A DNA stretch of 40,920 bases from Oscillospiraceae bacterium (lineage in GTDB: Bacteria; Bacillota; Clostridia; Oscillospirales; Oscillospiraceae), in the NCBI GenBank assembly GCA_028691385.1, contig JAQUZL010000003.1, positions 1 to 40,920 of the forward strand, given 5' to 3'. Under the pieces are notes generated by a model. That model was not told where the DNA came from. It searched no databases and worked only from the letters and a program-made list of their open reading frames with translations. Shown here piece by piece: positions 33,894-40,920 of this stretch. Position numbers and translations under genes: made by a program. Position 1 is the stretch's first letter. Each line of letters starts with the position of its first letter.

Positions 33894-34793
33894 TTATTTC
33901 AGCCGCGGATCGAGCGCATCGCGCAGACCGTCGCCCAGCAGATTGAGCGCCAGAATGGTCAGCATGATGCAGATACCGGGAATGCAGGCCAGATAGCCGC
34001 TGTCACGAATGAAGTTTCTGCCGCCGGAGAGCAGCGCGCCCCATTCCGGACGCGGCGCAACCACGCCAAGCCCCAAAAAGCTGAGCGCCGCCGTGTTGGA
34101 GATCGTGGCGGCAATCCGCAGAGTGGTCTGGACAATGATCGGACCCATGCAGTTGGGCAGAATATAGTGGAAAATGGTGCCGCCGGTTTTCACGCCGATG
34201 GCCTTGGCCGCTTCCACATATTCCATGTCCCGCACGGTGAGCACAGCGCTGCGCACGATTCGCGCGAAGGTTGGAACAGAGGAGATGGCCAGTGCGATGA
34301 CAAGATTTGTGATGCTTGAGCCGAGCGCCGCCACAATAACAATAGCCATGAGCATCATGGGAACGGCGAGAAACACGTCGCAAACACGCATGATGACGTT
34401 GTCCGCCGCGCCGCCGAAAAATCCGGCGACCGCGCCCAGAATACCGCCAACAAACAGGCCGAAGGCGACGGCGATAAAGCTGATAGAGAGAGATACCCGG
34501 CTGCCGTGCACCACGCGCGCGAGCAGGTCGCGGCCGAATTCATCCGTGCCAAACCAGTGCTGCACAGACGGCCATTGCAGCCGTTCGGCGATGTTCTGCT
34601 TGACACAGGTAGCCTGATAGTTGAACAGCACATCGGCAAAGATGGCCAAAAGAACCAGAACGATCAGAAAAATCAGTCCGACCAGTGCGGCCTTGTTTTG
34701 GCACAGGCGGCGGAAGGTTTCCTTCAGCTGGCTGGTTTTCTGCGCGGCGGAAAAATCGGACGCGGAGGAAGTTTTGGGTTCAGATGATTTCAT
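33894..34793 (-). CDS. dppC: Peptide ABC transporter permease DppC
   Basis: 299 residues with an N-terminal cytoplasmic tail, TM1 at ~38-58, and about six helices. The family features are HWFGTDEFGRDLLARVVHGSR and the EAA loop YVEAAKAIGVKTGGTIFHYI. It forms half of the membrane channel with DppB, whose gene ends 15 bases upstream. Confidence 0.94.
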   Translation of the reverse strand: MKSSEPKTSSASDFSAAQKTSQLKETFRRLCQNKAALVGLIFLIVLVLLAIFADVLFNYQATCVKQNIAERLQWPSVQHWFGTDEFGRDLLARVVHGSRVSLSISFIAVAFGLFVGGILGAVAGFFGGAADNVIMRVCDVFLAVPMMLMAIVIVAALGSSITNLVIALAISSVPTFARIVRSAVLTVRDMEYVEAAKAIGVKTGGTIFHYILPNCMGPIIVQTTLRIAATISNTAALSFLGLGVVAPRPEWGALLSGGRNFIRDSGYLACIPGICIMLTILALNLLGDGLRDALDPRLK

Positions 34794-34808
34794 TTGTCAG
34801 CTCCTCCT

Positions 34809-35735
34809 TTATCGGTACATGGTACGCACGCGGGGATCAACCACGCCGTACAGCAGGTCTACCACCAGATTGACCACCGAGAAACAGACGGTCATCAGAA
34901 GAATACAGCCCATGACAAGGGGGGTATCGCGCGCGTTAATGGCCAGAATCATCAGTCGGCCGACGCCCGGCCAGGCAAAGACCGTTTCCGTCAACACCGA
35001 ACCGCCCAGCATCTGGCCGATTTCCAGACCGATGACCGTGATGGTGGGCAGCATGCCGTTGCGGAACGCATGACGCATGATAATGGTGGTTTTGGAAAGC
35101 CCCTTTGCATAGGCGGTGCGGATGTAGTCCTGGCGCAGTGTTTCCACCATGGAAGAACGCGTTGTCCGCGAGATGGAGGCCATGTTCATAAAGCCGAGGG
35201 AAATGGCGGGCAGGATGATGCTCTTCCACGAATCCGCGCCATAGACCGGAAGCCAGCCGAGCTTCACCGAGAAAAGCATGATCAGCATCAGTGCCAGCCA
35301 GAAAATCGGCATGGACACGCCAATCAGGGCGACAATCATGCTGACATTGTCCACCCAGGTGTTCTGCTTCACTGCGGCGATGATGCCCAGCGGCAGCGCC
35401 AGCACCAGCGACATAATTGCCGCAACCAGCGTCAGCTTGATGGTATAGGGAAAGCGCGCCATAATCTCCGTGGTAACGGAGCTGCCGGAGCTGTAGGATG
35501 TGCCGAGGTCGCCGTGGAGCAGATCACCCAGATACCGGACATACTGGACAAGCAGCGGCTGGTCAAGCCCCATTTCATGCTCCAAGGTTGCAATCTGCTC
35601 TGCTGTTGCGTTCTCGCCCAGAATGATCTGCGCGGGGTTGCCGGGCGCCAGATGCATGATGAAAAATACCAGCAGTGTGACGCCGAGGATGACCGGGATC
35701 ATGTAGGCAATGCGTTTGGCGATGTATTTGCCCAT
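34809..35735 (-). CDS. dppB: Peptide ABC transporter permease DppB
   Basis: 308 residues from the ATG at 35735 (AAGGAG upstream; the ATG at 35753 is less well placed). It begins MGKYIAKRIAYMIPVILGVT, the DppB/OppB signature, and has about six membrane helices plus the EAA loop IRTAYAKGLSKTTIIMRHAF. It forms the channel with DppC. Confidence 0.94.
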   Translation of the reverse strand: MGKYIAKRIAYMIPVILGVTLLVFFIMHLAPGNPAQIILGENATAEQIATLEHEMGLDQPLLVQYVRYLGDLLHGDLGTSYSSGSSVTTEIMARFPYTIKLTLVAAIMSLVLALPLGIIAAVKQNTWVDNVSMIVALIGVSMPIFWLALMLIMLFSVKLGWLPVYGADSWKSIILPAISLGFMNMASISRTTRSSMVETLRQDYIRTAYAKGLSKTTIIMRHAFRNGMLPTITVIGLEIGQMLGGSVLTETVFAWPGVGRLMILAINARDTPLVMGCILLMTVCFSVVNLVVDLLYGVVDPRVRTMYR

Positions 35736-35775
35736 CACTTGTTCTCCTTTCACACAATTGTGCGTTTTAAGGGAA

Positions 35776-35804
35776 AGTCCCGACCCCAGGTTGAGGTCGG
35801 GACT
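35776..35804 (-). terminator. Attenuating hairpin between the binding-protein gene and dppB
   Basis: AGTCCCGACC (35776-35785) pairs with GGTCGGGACT (35795-35804). On the minus strand it is followed by TTCCCTT, a weak U-tract. Partial termination here would give more binding protein than membrane subunits, as in many Opp/Dpp operons. Confidence 0.6.
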
Positions 35805-35832
35805 ACCGCAATATCTTTAATTTGGCAGATTT

Positions 35833-37422
35833 TTAGTTCCAGCGCATGGCGCTGAAGTCAACATAGCCGGTGGCGCTGCAGACAACGTTCTGCAGATCTG
35901 CGCTGTGAGCGCGGAAGTAGTTGACCTGATAAATCGGGACAAACGGGCACATATCATTGACGGTTGCAATAATGTTGGTGATTTCACCTGCGCGCTCCGC
36001 ATCATCCATGCAGACGTTGGCATGCTCGACCAGCACGTCCAGATCATCGTCAGCCATGCAGGCCGGCGTATAATCGCGGCGGGTAGAGTGGAAGCGCTGC
36101 ACATAGGTCAGGGCGTTGGACGGAGACCAGGAAACGATGGCGCTGGTGAGATCGGTGGTGGTCATGATGGCCTGATAGGAGGCGGAGTCCATCTCGTTGA
36201 TGGTCACATTGATGCCGATTTCGGCAAGCTCAGCCTGCATGATGGTGGCAATGGCCTTTTTGGTTTCGTTGCTGCACACGATGTCCAGCGTGACGGTGGA
36301 AGGATCGCCGCCCCAGGCTGCCAGATACTGCTTGGCCTTGTCCACATCGTAGCCGTAGCCGTTCTCATCGGTGGACTCGGCATAGCCCATGGAAACGCAG
36401 GAGTAGCTCGGCGTGCCGTAGCCGTTGAGCGCGCCCACCACGATATCATCGCGGTTGATGGCATAGCTGACGGCCTTGCGCAGGTTCTCGTCGGCAAACG
36501 GGGTGTTCACGCAGTTGAGGTACAGGAAGTAGTTCTCGACGCTCACGACCTGCTCCATGGCCAGGCCGTCGGTATTGGTCAGGCGGTCAATGTCGTTGGA
36601 AGCGACGGAGTAAACAAAGTCGACGTCGCCGGACTCCAGCGCCATGGTTCTCGTCGCACCCTCGGGGATGATGGAGAACTTCAGGTTCTGAATGGAGGCC
36701 TTGCGGTCCGCGTCAAAGTAGTCGTCGTTGGCGACAAAGCTGATGTAGTTGCCCTTGTTCCACTCGACCAGCTTGTACGGGCCGGTGCCGACCGGGTTGG
36801 CGCTGAAGTCGTTGCCGGAATCAATCAGGGATTTGGGCAGCATAAAGTTGAAATGATAGCCCAGGTTATAGAGCAGGTTCGGCGTGGGATCGGAGGTGAC
36901 AAGCTTGACGGTGTACGGATCAACCACCTCGACGGAGGCAATTGCACCGGTGTAGGTCGCGCTGCTGGGGAAAGACTGCGCGTAAGCAATGGTTGCGGCG
37001 ACGTCATCGGCGGTGAATTCTTCGCCGTTCTGGAACAGAACGCCCTGCTTCAGCTTGAAGGTCCACTCGGTGTCGCTGTCCTGGGTGAAGCTCTCGGCCA
37101 GATCGCAGACCGGCTGCAGGGTTTCCATGTCAATGCGGACAAGACCGTTATAGGTGAGCAGGTTCATCTGGACGCCCATCAGGGAGTCGTGCTCACAGGT
37201 GGACAGGTAATCCGGCTCATCGGTTAAGGCAACCGTCAGCGAATCCTTGCCGGATTCGGTCGTCGCAGCGGAACTCGAACCGGCGGAAGATGATGTATCG
37301 CCCGTGCTCGATGCCGGCTTGTTGGAGCTGCCGCAGCCGCTCAGCATACCGGCGGTCAGGATGATTGCAGAACAAAGTGCAACCCCTCTTTTTAAGATGC
37401 TGTCCATTTTCTTGCTTTTCAA
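35833..37422 (-). CDS. Peptide-binding lipoprotein of the Dpp/Opp type
   Basis: About 529 residues. Lipoprotein signal peptide with lipobox LSGC (Cys near residue 30), then a Ser/Thr/Ala-rich linker and an SBP_bac_5 domain: LTVALTDEPDYLSTCEHDSL, FKLKQGVLFQNGEEFTADDV, AVSYAINRDDIV. The mature protein would be anchored outside the membrane and deliver peptides to DppBC. The start is uncertain: TTG at 37422 has AGGAAG upstream, whereas ATG 37443 has no ribosome site and ATG 37407 would shorten the signal. First gene of the operon and divergent from a LysR gene. Confidence 0.9.
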   Translation of the reverse strand: MKSKKMDSILKRGVALCSAIILTAGMLSGCGSSNKPASSTGDTSSSAGSSSAATTESGKDSLTVALTDEPDYLSTCEHDSLMGVQMNLLTYNGLVRIDMETLQPVCDLAESFTQDSDTEWTFKLKQGVLFQNGEEFTADDVAATIAYAQSFPSSATYTGAIASVEVVDPYTVKLVTSDPTPNLLYNLGYHFNFMLPKSLIDSGNDFSANPVGTGPYKLVEWNKGNYISFVANDDYFDADRKASIQNLKFSIIPEGATRTMALESGDVDFVYSVASNDIDRLTNTDGLAMEQVVSVENYFLYLNCVNTPFADENLRKAVSYAINRDDIVVGALNGYGTPSYSCVSMGYAESTDENGYGYDVDKAKQYLAAWGGDPSTVTLDIVCSNETKKAIATIMQAELAEIGINVTINEMDSASYQAIMTTTDLTSAIVSWSPSNALTYVQRFHSTRRDYTPACMADDDLDVLVEHANVCMDDAERAGEITNIIATVNDMCPFVPIYQVNYFRAHSADLQNVVCSATGYVDFSAMRWN

Positions 37423-37572
37423 GTTTGGTCGCTTCCTTTCCATATCGTTGATTGGTGGTTTGTTCAACTGTTTCACGGTACGCTCCGCTACCAAAGCACC
37501 AGCAACTTTGCTGGAAATAGGAGAAAATACTTTGTGAAAGTTGTTTGAACTATGGTAGCACTTTATGGTGAT

Positions 37573-37619
37573 TTTATGATAATATATATTTTAGATAGCA
37601 TCATTCTATTTATGATATT
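37573..37619. promoter_or_regulatory. AT-rich divergent control region with repeated TTTATGATA
   Basis: The direct repeats TTTATGATAAT (37573-37583) and TTTATGATATT (37609-37619) flank an AT-rich stretch in the 217-base gap between the binding-protein and LysR genes. They could be LysR contact sites or the promoter itself. No clear -35/-10 pair could be assigned on either strand. Confidence 0.3.
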
Positions 37620-37639
37620 AAACGAGTGAGGACAGAACC

Positions 37640-38590
37640 ATGACAAATAATCAGATTAAATATATGATAGAAGTTGCCCAGACCGGCTCTGTGAATCAGG
37701 CGGCGCGGAATCTCTTCCTTTCGCAGTCGGCGCTTTCTAACGCCATCATGAGCGTGGAGGAAGAGTTTGGGCATAAGATTTTTAACCGCAGCAACAAGGG
37801 CGTCACGCTGACCTCCTTTGGCAAACTGTTCATCGCCTATATCACACCGATTAACCGGCAGCTCAACCAGCTGTATTCCATGCGCGGCAATGCCAGCGCG
37901 GTGAACCTGCCGACGTTCACGGTGATCAGCAACGGCTTTTACTATCTCAGCGATATTGCCGCCGCGCTCGGCCGCCGCTATCAGGCGACGGGCATCCGCA
38001 TTTCCCTGATGGAGGACTATGGCGGCAACATGTTTGAGGCCATCTCCAATCATACGGCAAGCCTCGGCGTGGTGCGGCTTTGGAGCTGCTATCGCAACAC
38101 CAGCTTAGAACAGTATGCCGCCATGCGGCTGCTGTATCATCCGGTGGCGGTGATGCATGTGGGCGTGGACGTCAGCGATAAAAATCCCCTCTATCGGTAC
38201 GAGGGAAAAGATATTTTGCCCGAGCAGCTGACGCCGTATCCCATGATTTTGCATGAGAGCCTGGACTGCGGGCCGTATTCGGACATCCTGTACCGGCTGA
38301 ACCTGCCTGCGCCGCGCACGCGGTTTGTGGTGGATTCCCGCGCAGCGATGTATGAGCTGCTCGACACCACGGACGGGTACGTGCTCAATTCCCGGAACCT
38401 CAACGCCAGCAAAACGCCCTATGTGGACTCGCACAATCACCGGTGGCGCTTCATTCCGTTCCGGGAGTGCGCCGTTGAGTCGGAGATCGGGTGGTTGCTC
38501 CCGGAAAATGAGGTTCTTTCGCAGGTGGGAAAGGAATTTGTGTCCATGCTCAATGATTGTTTGCTTCATGATATAACGTTGGACTATTAA
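37640..38590 (+). CDS. LysR-family transcriptional regulator
   Basis: 316 residues. The N-terminal winged HTH is typical: MIEVAQTGSVNQAARNLFLS, QSALSNAIMSVEEEFGHKIF and RSNKGVTLTSFGK (residues ~8-62). A dimerisation helix follows, then a periplasmic-binding-protein-like effector domain (~90-300). A GAGGA ribosome site precedes the ATG at 37640. It diverges from the peptide-uptake operon across a 217-base region, the usual layout for a LysR controlling its neighbour; the effector may be a product of peptide or cysteine metabolism (inference). Confidence 0.9.
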   Translation: MTNNQIKYMIEVAQTGSVNQAARNLFLSQSALSNAIMSVEEEFGHKIFNRSNKGVTLTSFGKLFIAYITPINRQLNQLYSMRGNASAVNLPTFTVISNGFYYLSDIAAALGRRYQATGIRISLMEDYGGNMFEAISNHTASLGVVRLWSCYRNTSLEQYAAMRLLYHPVAVMHVGVDVSDKNPLYRYEGKDILPEQLTPYPMILHESLDCGPYSDILYRLNLPAPRTRFVVDSRAAMYELLDTTDGYVLNSRNLNASKTPYVDSHNHRWRFIPFRECAVESEIGWLLPENEVLSQVGKEFVSMLNDCLLHDITLDY

Positions 38591-38648
38591 TATATATCGA
38601 TTATACATATATATAAAAATGCTGAAAAAATGAAAAAGTGGGACGCTG

Positions 38649-38678
38649 TTTGCAAGACACTGGCAAAAGTCTTGCAAA
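38649..38678. repeat. Perfect inverted repeat, operator-like
   Basis: TTTGCAAGAC (38649-38658) and GTCTTGCAAA (38669-38678) are exact reverse complements separated by 10 bases. It lies between the LysR stop and the small membrane protein gene. No T-run follows, so it is more like a protein-binding dyad than a terminator. Confidence 0.6.
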
Positions 38679-38720
38679 TGGAAAATTTAAGAAATTTGGA
38701 TCGGAATGGGAGGCGGATTT

Positions 38721-38840
38721 GTGGAAGTCTTTGGAATCCCGCTGAATGGAAAAAACAGCATCCTTGATTTTGGACTGTGGATCGTGCTGGCCGTCTTGGT
38801 CTGCCTATGGGTGTGGCTTTTGTTTCGTCGCAAAAAATGA
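38721..38840 (+). CDS. Putative 39-residue single-pass membrane protein
   Basis: A GTG at 38721 preceded by GGGAGG at 7-base spacing opens a frame to TGA at 38838. The product has a short polar N-terminus (VEVFGIPLNGKNS), one strongly hydrophobic helix of ~21 residues (ILDFGLWIVLAVLVCLWVWL), and a positive tail RRKK, so an N-out, C-in helix is expected. An in-frame ATG at 38706 lacks a ribosome site. It is 61 bases upstream of the amidohydrolase gene. No family recognised; composition and ribosome site argue for a real gene. Confidence 0.55.
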   Translation: MEVFGIPLNGKNSILDFGLWIVLAVLVCLWVWLLFRRKK

Positions 38841-38901
38841 ATAGGTACAAAATAATTGATTCAAAAAGATAATATGGAAGAAAAAGGAGCGCGCTGCGAA
38901 G

Positions 38902-40245
38902 ATGGATCAAATTGAACAGAAAATATGTGCGCGGATCGACGCCCACCGCGATGAGATCATCGCCTTTGCCGACGATCTGTGGAATCATGCGGAGCTGGGC
39001 TTTCAGGAGCATCGGACGGCAGGGAAGTTTGCCGCGGTGATGAAGAGCCTTGGCCTGCGTACCGAGGAGCATCTGGCGGTGACAGGCGTCAAGAGCTACC
39101 TGAAAGCCCATGCCGACGGTCCCACGGTTTGTCTGATGGGGGAGTTTGACGGCCTGCCGATTCCCGCCAATGCGCACGCCAACCCGGAAACCGGCGCGGC
39201 GCACTGCTGCGGCCATCATGCGCAGACGGCAGGCGTTATGGGCGCGGCCATCGCACTGAGCGACCCTGAGATTGCAGCGGCGCTGCAGGGCAATGTGGTC
39301 TTTTTCGGCGTTCCGGCGGAGGAATATGTGGAAATTGAGCTGCGCAACCAAATGCGCGAGCAGGGACTTATCCGCTATGGCTGCGGCAAGTGTGAGCTGC
39401 TGCGCATCGGCGCAATGGACGACATTGACATCACGGTGGGTCATCATGCGGTGAGCGGCAAAAAATATTTGGTCGCCAACCGCTCCTGCAACGGATTTGT
39501 GACAAAAATGATTCGTTTCGAGGGGCGCGCCGCCCATGCGGCCGGTGAGCCGCAGCGCGGCGTGGACGCCATGAATGCGGCAGCGCTTGCCATCCATGCG
39601 GTGGATTTGCAGCGGGAAACCTTCCGCGATCAGGATACCATTCGCGTCCACGGCATGGTGACCAAGGGCGCGGATGCCTCCAACGTCATTGCCGACGATG
39701 TGCGCATGACCTATTCGGTGCGCGGCAAGACCATCGCGGCGTATATGGATGCGGCAAAGAAGGTCGACCGGTCGATGCGCGCGGGCGCTGTTGCCATGGG
39801 CTGCGGCGTGACCATTACCACGCTGCCGGGCAATCTGCCCATTGTGCCGGTGAAGGATGCCAGCGTGGTGGACTCGGCGCTGCATGAGATCTGCGGCGAT
39901 ACGCCGGTGACCTGCACGGGGCCGGATTTCCACTCCACCAGCTCCGGGGACTATGGCGACATCAGCTGCATGATTCCGCTGCTGCAGTTCAATTCCGGCG
40001 GCTTTTCCGGGGTGTTCCACAGCCCGGATGTGGATGTGGCAGATCCCTATGACGCCTATGTGATTCCCGCCAAGGTGTTTGCGCTCATTGCCTATAAGCT
40101 GCTGCGCAACGGCGGTGATCGCGCCAGGGCGATCATGGACAGCTTTGAGGCGGTGCTTACACGGCAGCAGTATCTGGAGCTGATGGAAAGCCAGCTGACG
40201 CAAGAGCGCATCGCGCCGCAGATGCTGCCCGTGCTGGACGATTGA
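38902..40245 (+). CDS. M20 family amidohydrolase (AbgB/aminobenzoyl-glutamate hydrolase-like)
   Basis: 447 residues. Metal-binding features of M20D: LWNHAELGFQE, GEFDGLP (80-86), HCCGHHAQTAG (101-111, Cys103 and His105 as likely metal ligands), PAEEYVE (138-144), the dimerisation-domain H in GRAAHAAGEPQRGVDAM, and FHSPDVD near the C-terminus. These enzymes hydrolyse N-acyl or peptide-like amide bonds in the cytoplasm; AbgB homologues cleave p-aminobenzoyl-glutamate and dipeptide-like amides. AAGGAG lies 12 bases before the ATG. Being next to a LysR gene and a peptide importer, it probably processes imported conjugates. Confidence 0.88.
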   Translation: MDQIEQKICARIDAHRDEIIAFADDLWNHAELGFQEHRTAGKFAAVMKSLGLRTEEHLAVTGVKSYLKAHADGPTVCLMGEFDGLPIPANAHANPETGAAHCCGHHAQTAGVMGAAIALSDPEIAAALQGNVVFFGVPAEEYVEIELRNQMREQGLIRYGCGKCELLRIGAMDDIDITVGHHAVSGKKYLVANRSCNGFVTKMIRFEGRAAHAAGEPQRGVDAMNAAALAIHAVDLQRETFRDQDTIRVHGMVTKGADASNVIADDVRMTYSVRGKTIAAYMDAAKKVDRSMRAGAVAMGCGVTITTLPGNLPIVPVKDASVVDSALHEICGDTPVTCTGPDFHSTSSGDYGDISCMIPLLQFNSGGFSGVFHSPDVDVADPYDAYVIPAKVFALIAYKLLRNGGDRARAIMDSFEAVLTRQQYLELMESQLTQERIAPQMLPVLDD

Positions 40246-40253
40246 AACCGTTA

Positions 40254-40285
40254 AAACCCGCCTGACCGTCCGGTCAGGCGGGTTT
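40254..40285 (+). terminator. Intrinsic terminator after the amidohydrolase
   Basis: AAACCCGCCTGACC (40254-40267) pairs perfectly with GGTCAGGCGGGTTT (40272-40285) around GTCC, nine bases after the stop codon. The T-run is short (GTTTGTCTT). Confidence 0.85.
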
Positions 40286-40311
40286 GTCTTATCGCTTTCG
40301 CGAAGATGAAC

Positions 40312-40328
40312 CACCGGCTATGCCGGTG
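40312..40328 (+). repeat. IS200-like left-end subterminal hairpin
   Basis: A perfect 7-bp stem with loop TAT. In IS200/IS605 elements such hairpins are recognised by the single-strand transposase. Confidence 0.6.
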
Positions 40329-40417
40329 AGGATTAAAATCTTTAGATACAAGAAAACCTCCTTTTGCAAAAAATGCAGGGTTGCCGACTGCATTACAGAG
40401 CAAAAGGCGGTGTTGCC

Positions 40418-40783
40418 GTGAACGACATACAAAGTTCCACACATTCAAAGTGGAGATGCCAGTACTATATAGTTTTCGCTCCAAAATACCGCCGGAAAGA
40501 GATTTATGGCAAGATAACAGCGGACATAGGAGCGATACTTGGAGAATTGTGTAAACAAAAGAAAGGAGAAATCATAGAGGCAGAAGCGTGTCCCGACCAT
40601 ATCCATATGCGCATAAGCATCCCTCCAAGCCTCGGTGCGGCGCAGCTCATGGGGCTTCTCAAGGGCGAGCGTTCTTTGAGGATATTTGATAGGTATGTCA
40701 ATCTCAAAGATAAGCATGGAAGCAGGCATTCCTGCGCGCTGAAGCACTGGAAAGATACCGATAAAGCATGGAAAAGTCCCTGA
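40418..40783 (+). pseudogene. tnpA: IS200-family Y1 transposase, 3'-truncated
   Basis: 121 residues from GTG 40418 (AAAGGCGG upstream), versus about 150 for intact IS200 TnpA. The family core is clear: HSKWRCQYYIVFAPKYRRKE, CPDHIHMRISIPP with the HUH metal-binding motif at 61-63, and LMGLLKGERSLRIFDRY. After GSRH (101-104) the sequence departs from the family, so the C-terminal helix with the catalytic tyrosine is absent and replaced by ~17 unrelated residues. Single-strand cleavage should therefore be lost. Confidence 0.85.
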
Positions 40784-40812
40784 AAACAACCGTTTTCAGG
40801 GACTTTTCCATG
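40767..40812. terminator. 21-bp perfect hairpin between convergent genes
   Basis: CATGGAAAAGTCCCTGAAAA plus C (40767-40787) pairs perfectly with 40792-40812 around AACC. Each arm carries A- or T-runs, so it can end transcription in both directions. It contains the stop codon of the truncated transposase and ends 10 bases before the stop of the minus-strand regulator, whose native terminator it probably is. Confidence 0.75.
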
Positions 40813-40822
40813 TGCGGCGCAT

Positions 40823-40920
40823 TCAGGTGCTTTCGTTTTCGCTTGAGAGGTTTCGCAAATGCAGATAGACCGTGTTTTTGGAGATGCCCAGCACCTCGGC
40901 AACCTTAATCACACCGTCCT
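40823..40920 (-). CDS. C-terminal end of an HTH transcriptional regulator (cut by window end)
   Basis: Only 31 residues plus stop (TGA at 40823-40825) are inside the window. The sequence DGVIKVAEVLGISKNTVYLH followed by LRNLSSENEST is a helix-turn-helix whose recognition helix is SKNTVYLHLRNL. A C-terminal HTH of this type is found in YheO/DauR-like (HTH_22) regulators, but with so little sequence other families are possible. Confidence 0.6.
   Translation of the reverse strand, partial: DGVIKVAEVLGISKNTVYLHLRNLSSENEST

Larger units (their letters stand above)
40312..40783 (+). mobile_element. IS200-type element remnant (left end plus truncated transposase)
   Basis: The left part shows the small hairpin CACCGGC-TAT-GCCGGTG (40312-40328) of the kind found at IS200/IS605 left ends, followed after ~90 bases by a transposase gene. 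The right end is missing: the gene runs into a 21-bp hairpin unrelated to the family. IS200 elements lack long terminal inverted repeats and target duplications, so the exact outer border is uncertain. Confidence 0.7.

Noticed and set aside
32709..34319. 536-codon open frame on the + strand
   Set aside because: Antisense to dppF, dppD and dppC, all of which are clear. No motif in the translated product.
38587..40314. 575-codon open frame on the minus strand
   Set aside because: Antisense to the M20 amidohydrolase and the small membrane ORF. The product is rich in His, Arg and Gly with no domain and no ribosome site.
1..40920. CRISPR arrays, tRNA and rRNA genes
   Set aside because: No regularly spaced direct repeats, cloverleaf patterns or rRNA-like segments were noticed on either strand, though a program search was not possible.

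Overview
The window looks like chromosomal DNA of a low-GC-phylum (Firmicutes/Clostridia) bacterium with a fairly G+C-rich genome, probably a gut Oscillospiraceae/Ruminococcaceae-type organism. This is an inference from the strong AGGAGG-type ribosome sites, the TagGH-like exporter, a DUF739-type phage regulator, CheC, a lipoprotein peptide-binding protein with a clostridial lipobox, and an IS200 remnant. No rRNA, tRNA or CRISPR array was seen.

Region 1 (1-14.6 kb) is a cell-surface glycan locus. On the + strand are the end of a UDP-glucose dehydrogenase and an O-antigen ligase/polymerase-like membrane protein. Convergent to them, across a terminator at about 1.84 kb, is an eight-gene minus-strand operon (14263 to 1888). 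Its order is a WecC-type UDP-ManNAc dehydrogenase, two CgeB-like glycosyltransferases, a Wzm/TagG permease and a short Wzt/TagH ATPase, then a 1152-residue protein carrying CgeB-like, GT2 and Ig-like modules, a two-repeat Ig-like protein, and a fusion of an alpha/beta-hydrolase with a heparinase II/III-like lyase that has no signal peptide. The set suggests cytoplasmic assembly and trimming of a uronic-acid-containing glycan followed by ABC export. The operon has a long leader containing an intrinsic-terminator-like hairpin.

Region 2 (14.8-15.9 kb) is a phage-like genetic switch. A DUF739/Cro-like gene and a CI/XRE-like repressor diverge from two well-formed promoters around a perfect 10-bp inverted repeat. 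Each is followed by a very small putative ORF.

Region 3 (16-27.8 kb) holds an ArsB/NhaD/SLC13-like permease and then a ten-gene minus-strand chemosensory operon: hybrid histidine kinase, CheC, two short CheW-like proteins, CheR, CheB, CheY, one MCP, CheA, CheW. No flagellar or pilus gene is in the window.

Region 4 (27.8-38.6 kb) is a peptide-uptake and catabolism operon on the minus strand: lipoprotein binding protein, DppBCDF, two tandem L-2-amino-thiazoline-4-carboxylate hydrolase-like paralogues, a C26 gamma-glutamyl hydrolase-like amidotransferase and a MalY/PatB C-S lyase. A divergent LysR regulator probably controls it. The 360 bases after its last gene contain competing hairpins.

Region 5 (38.6-40.9 kb) on the + strand has a tiny putative membrane protein behind a perfect inverted repeat, an AbgB-like M20 amidohydrolase, a 3'-truncated IS200-type transposase lacking its catalytic tyrosine segment, and, on the minus strand at the edge, the C-terminal helix-turn-helix end of a regulator.
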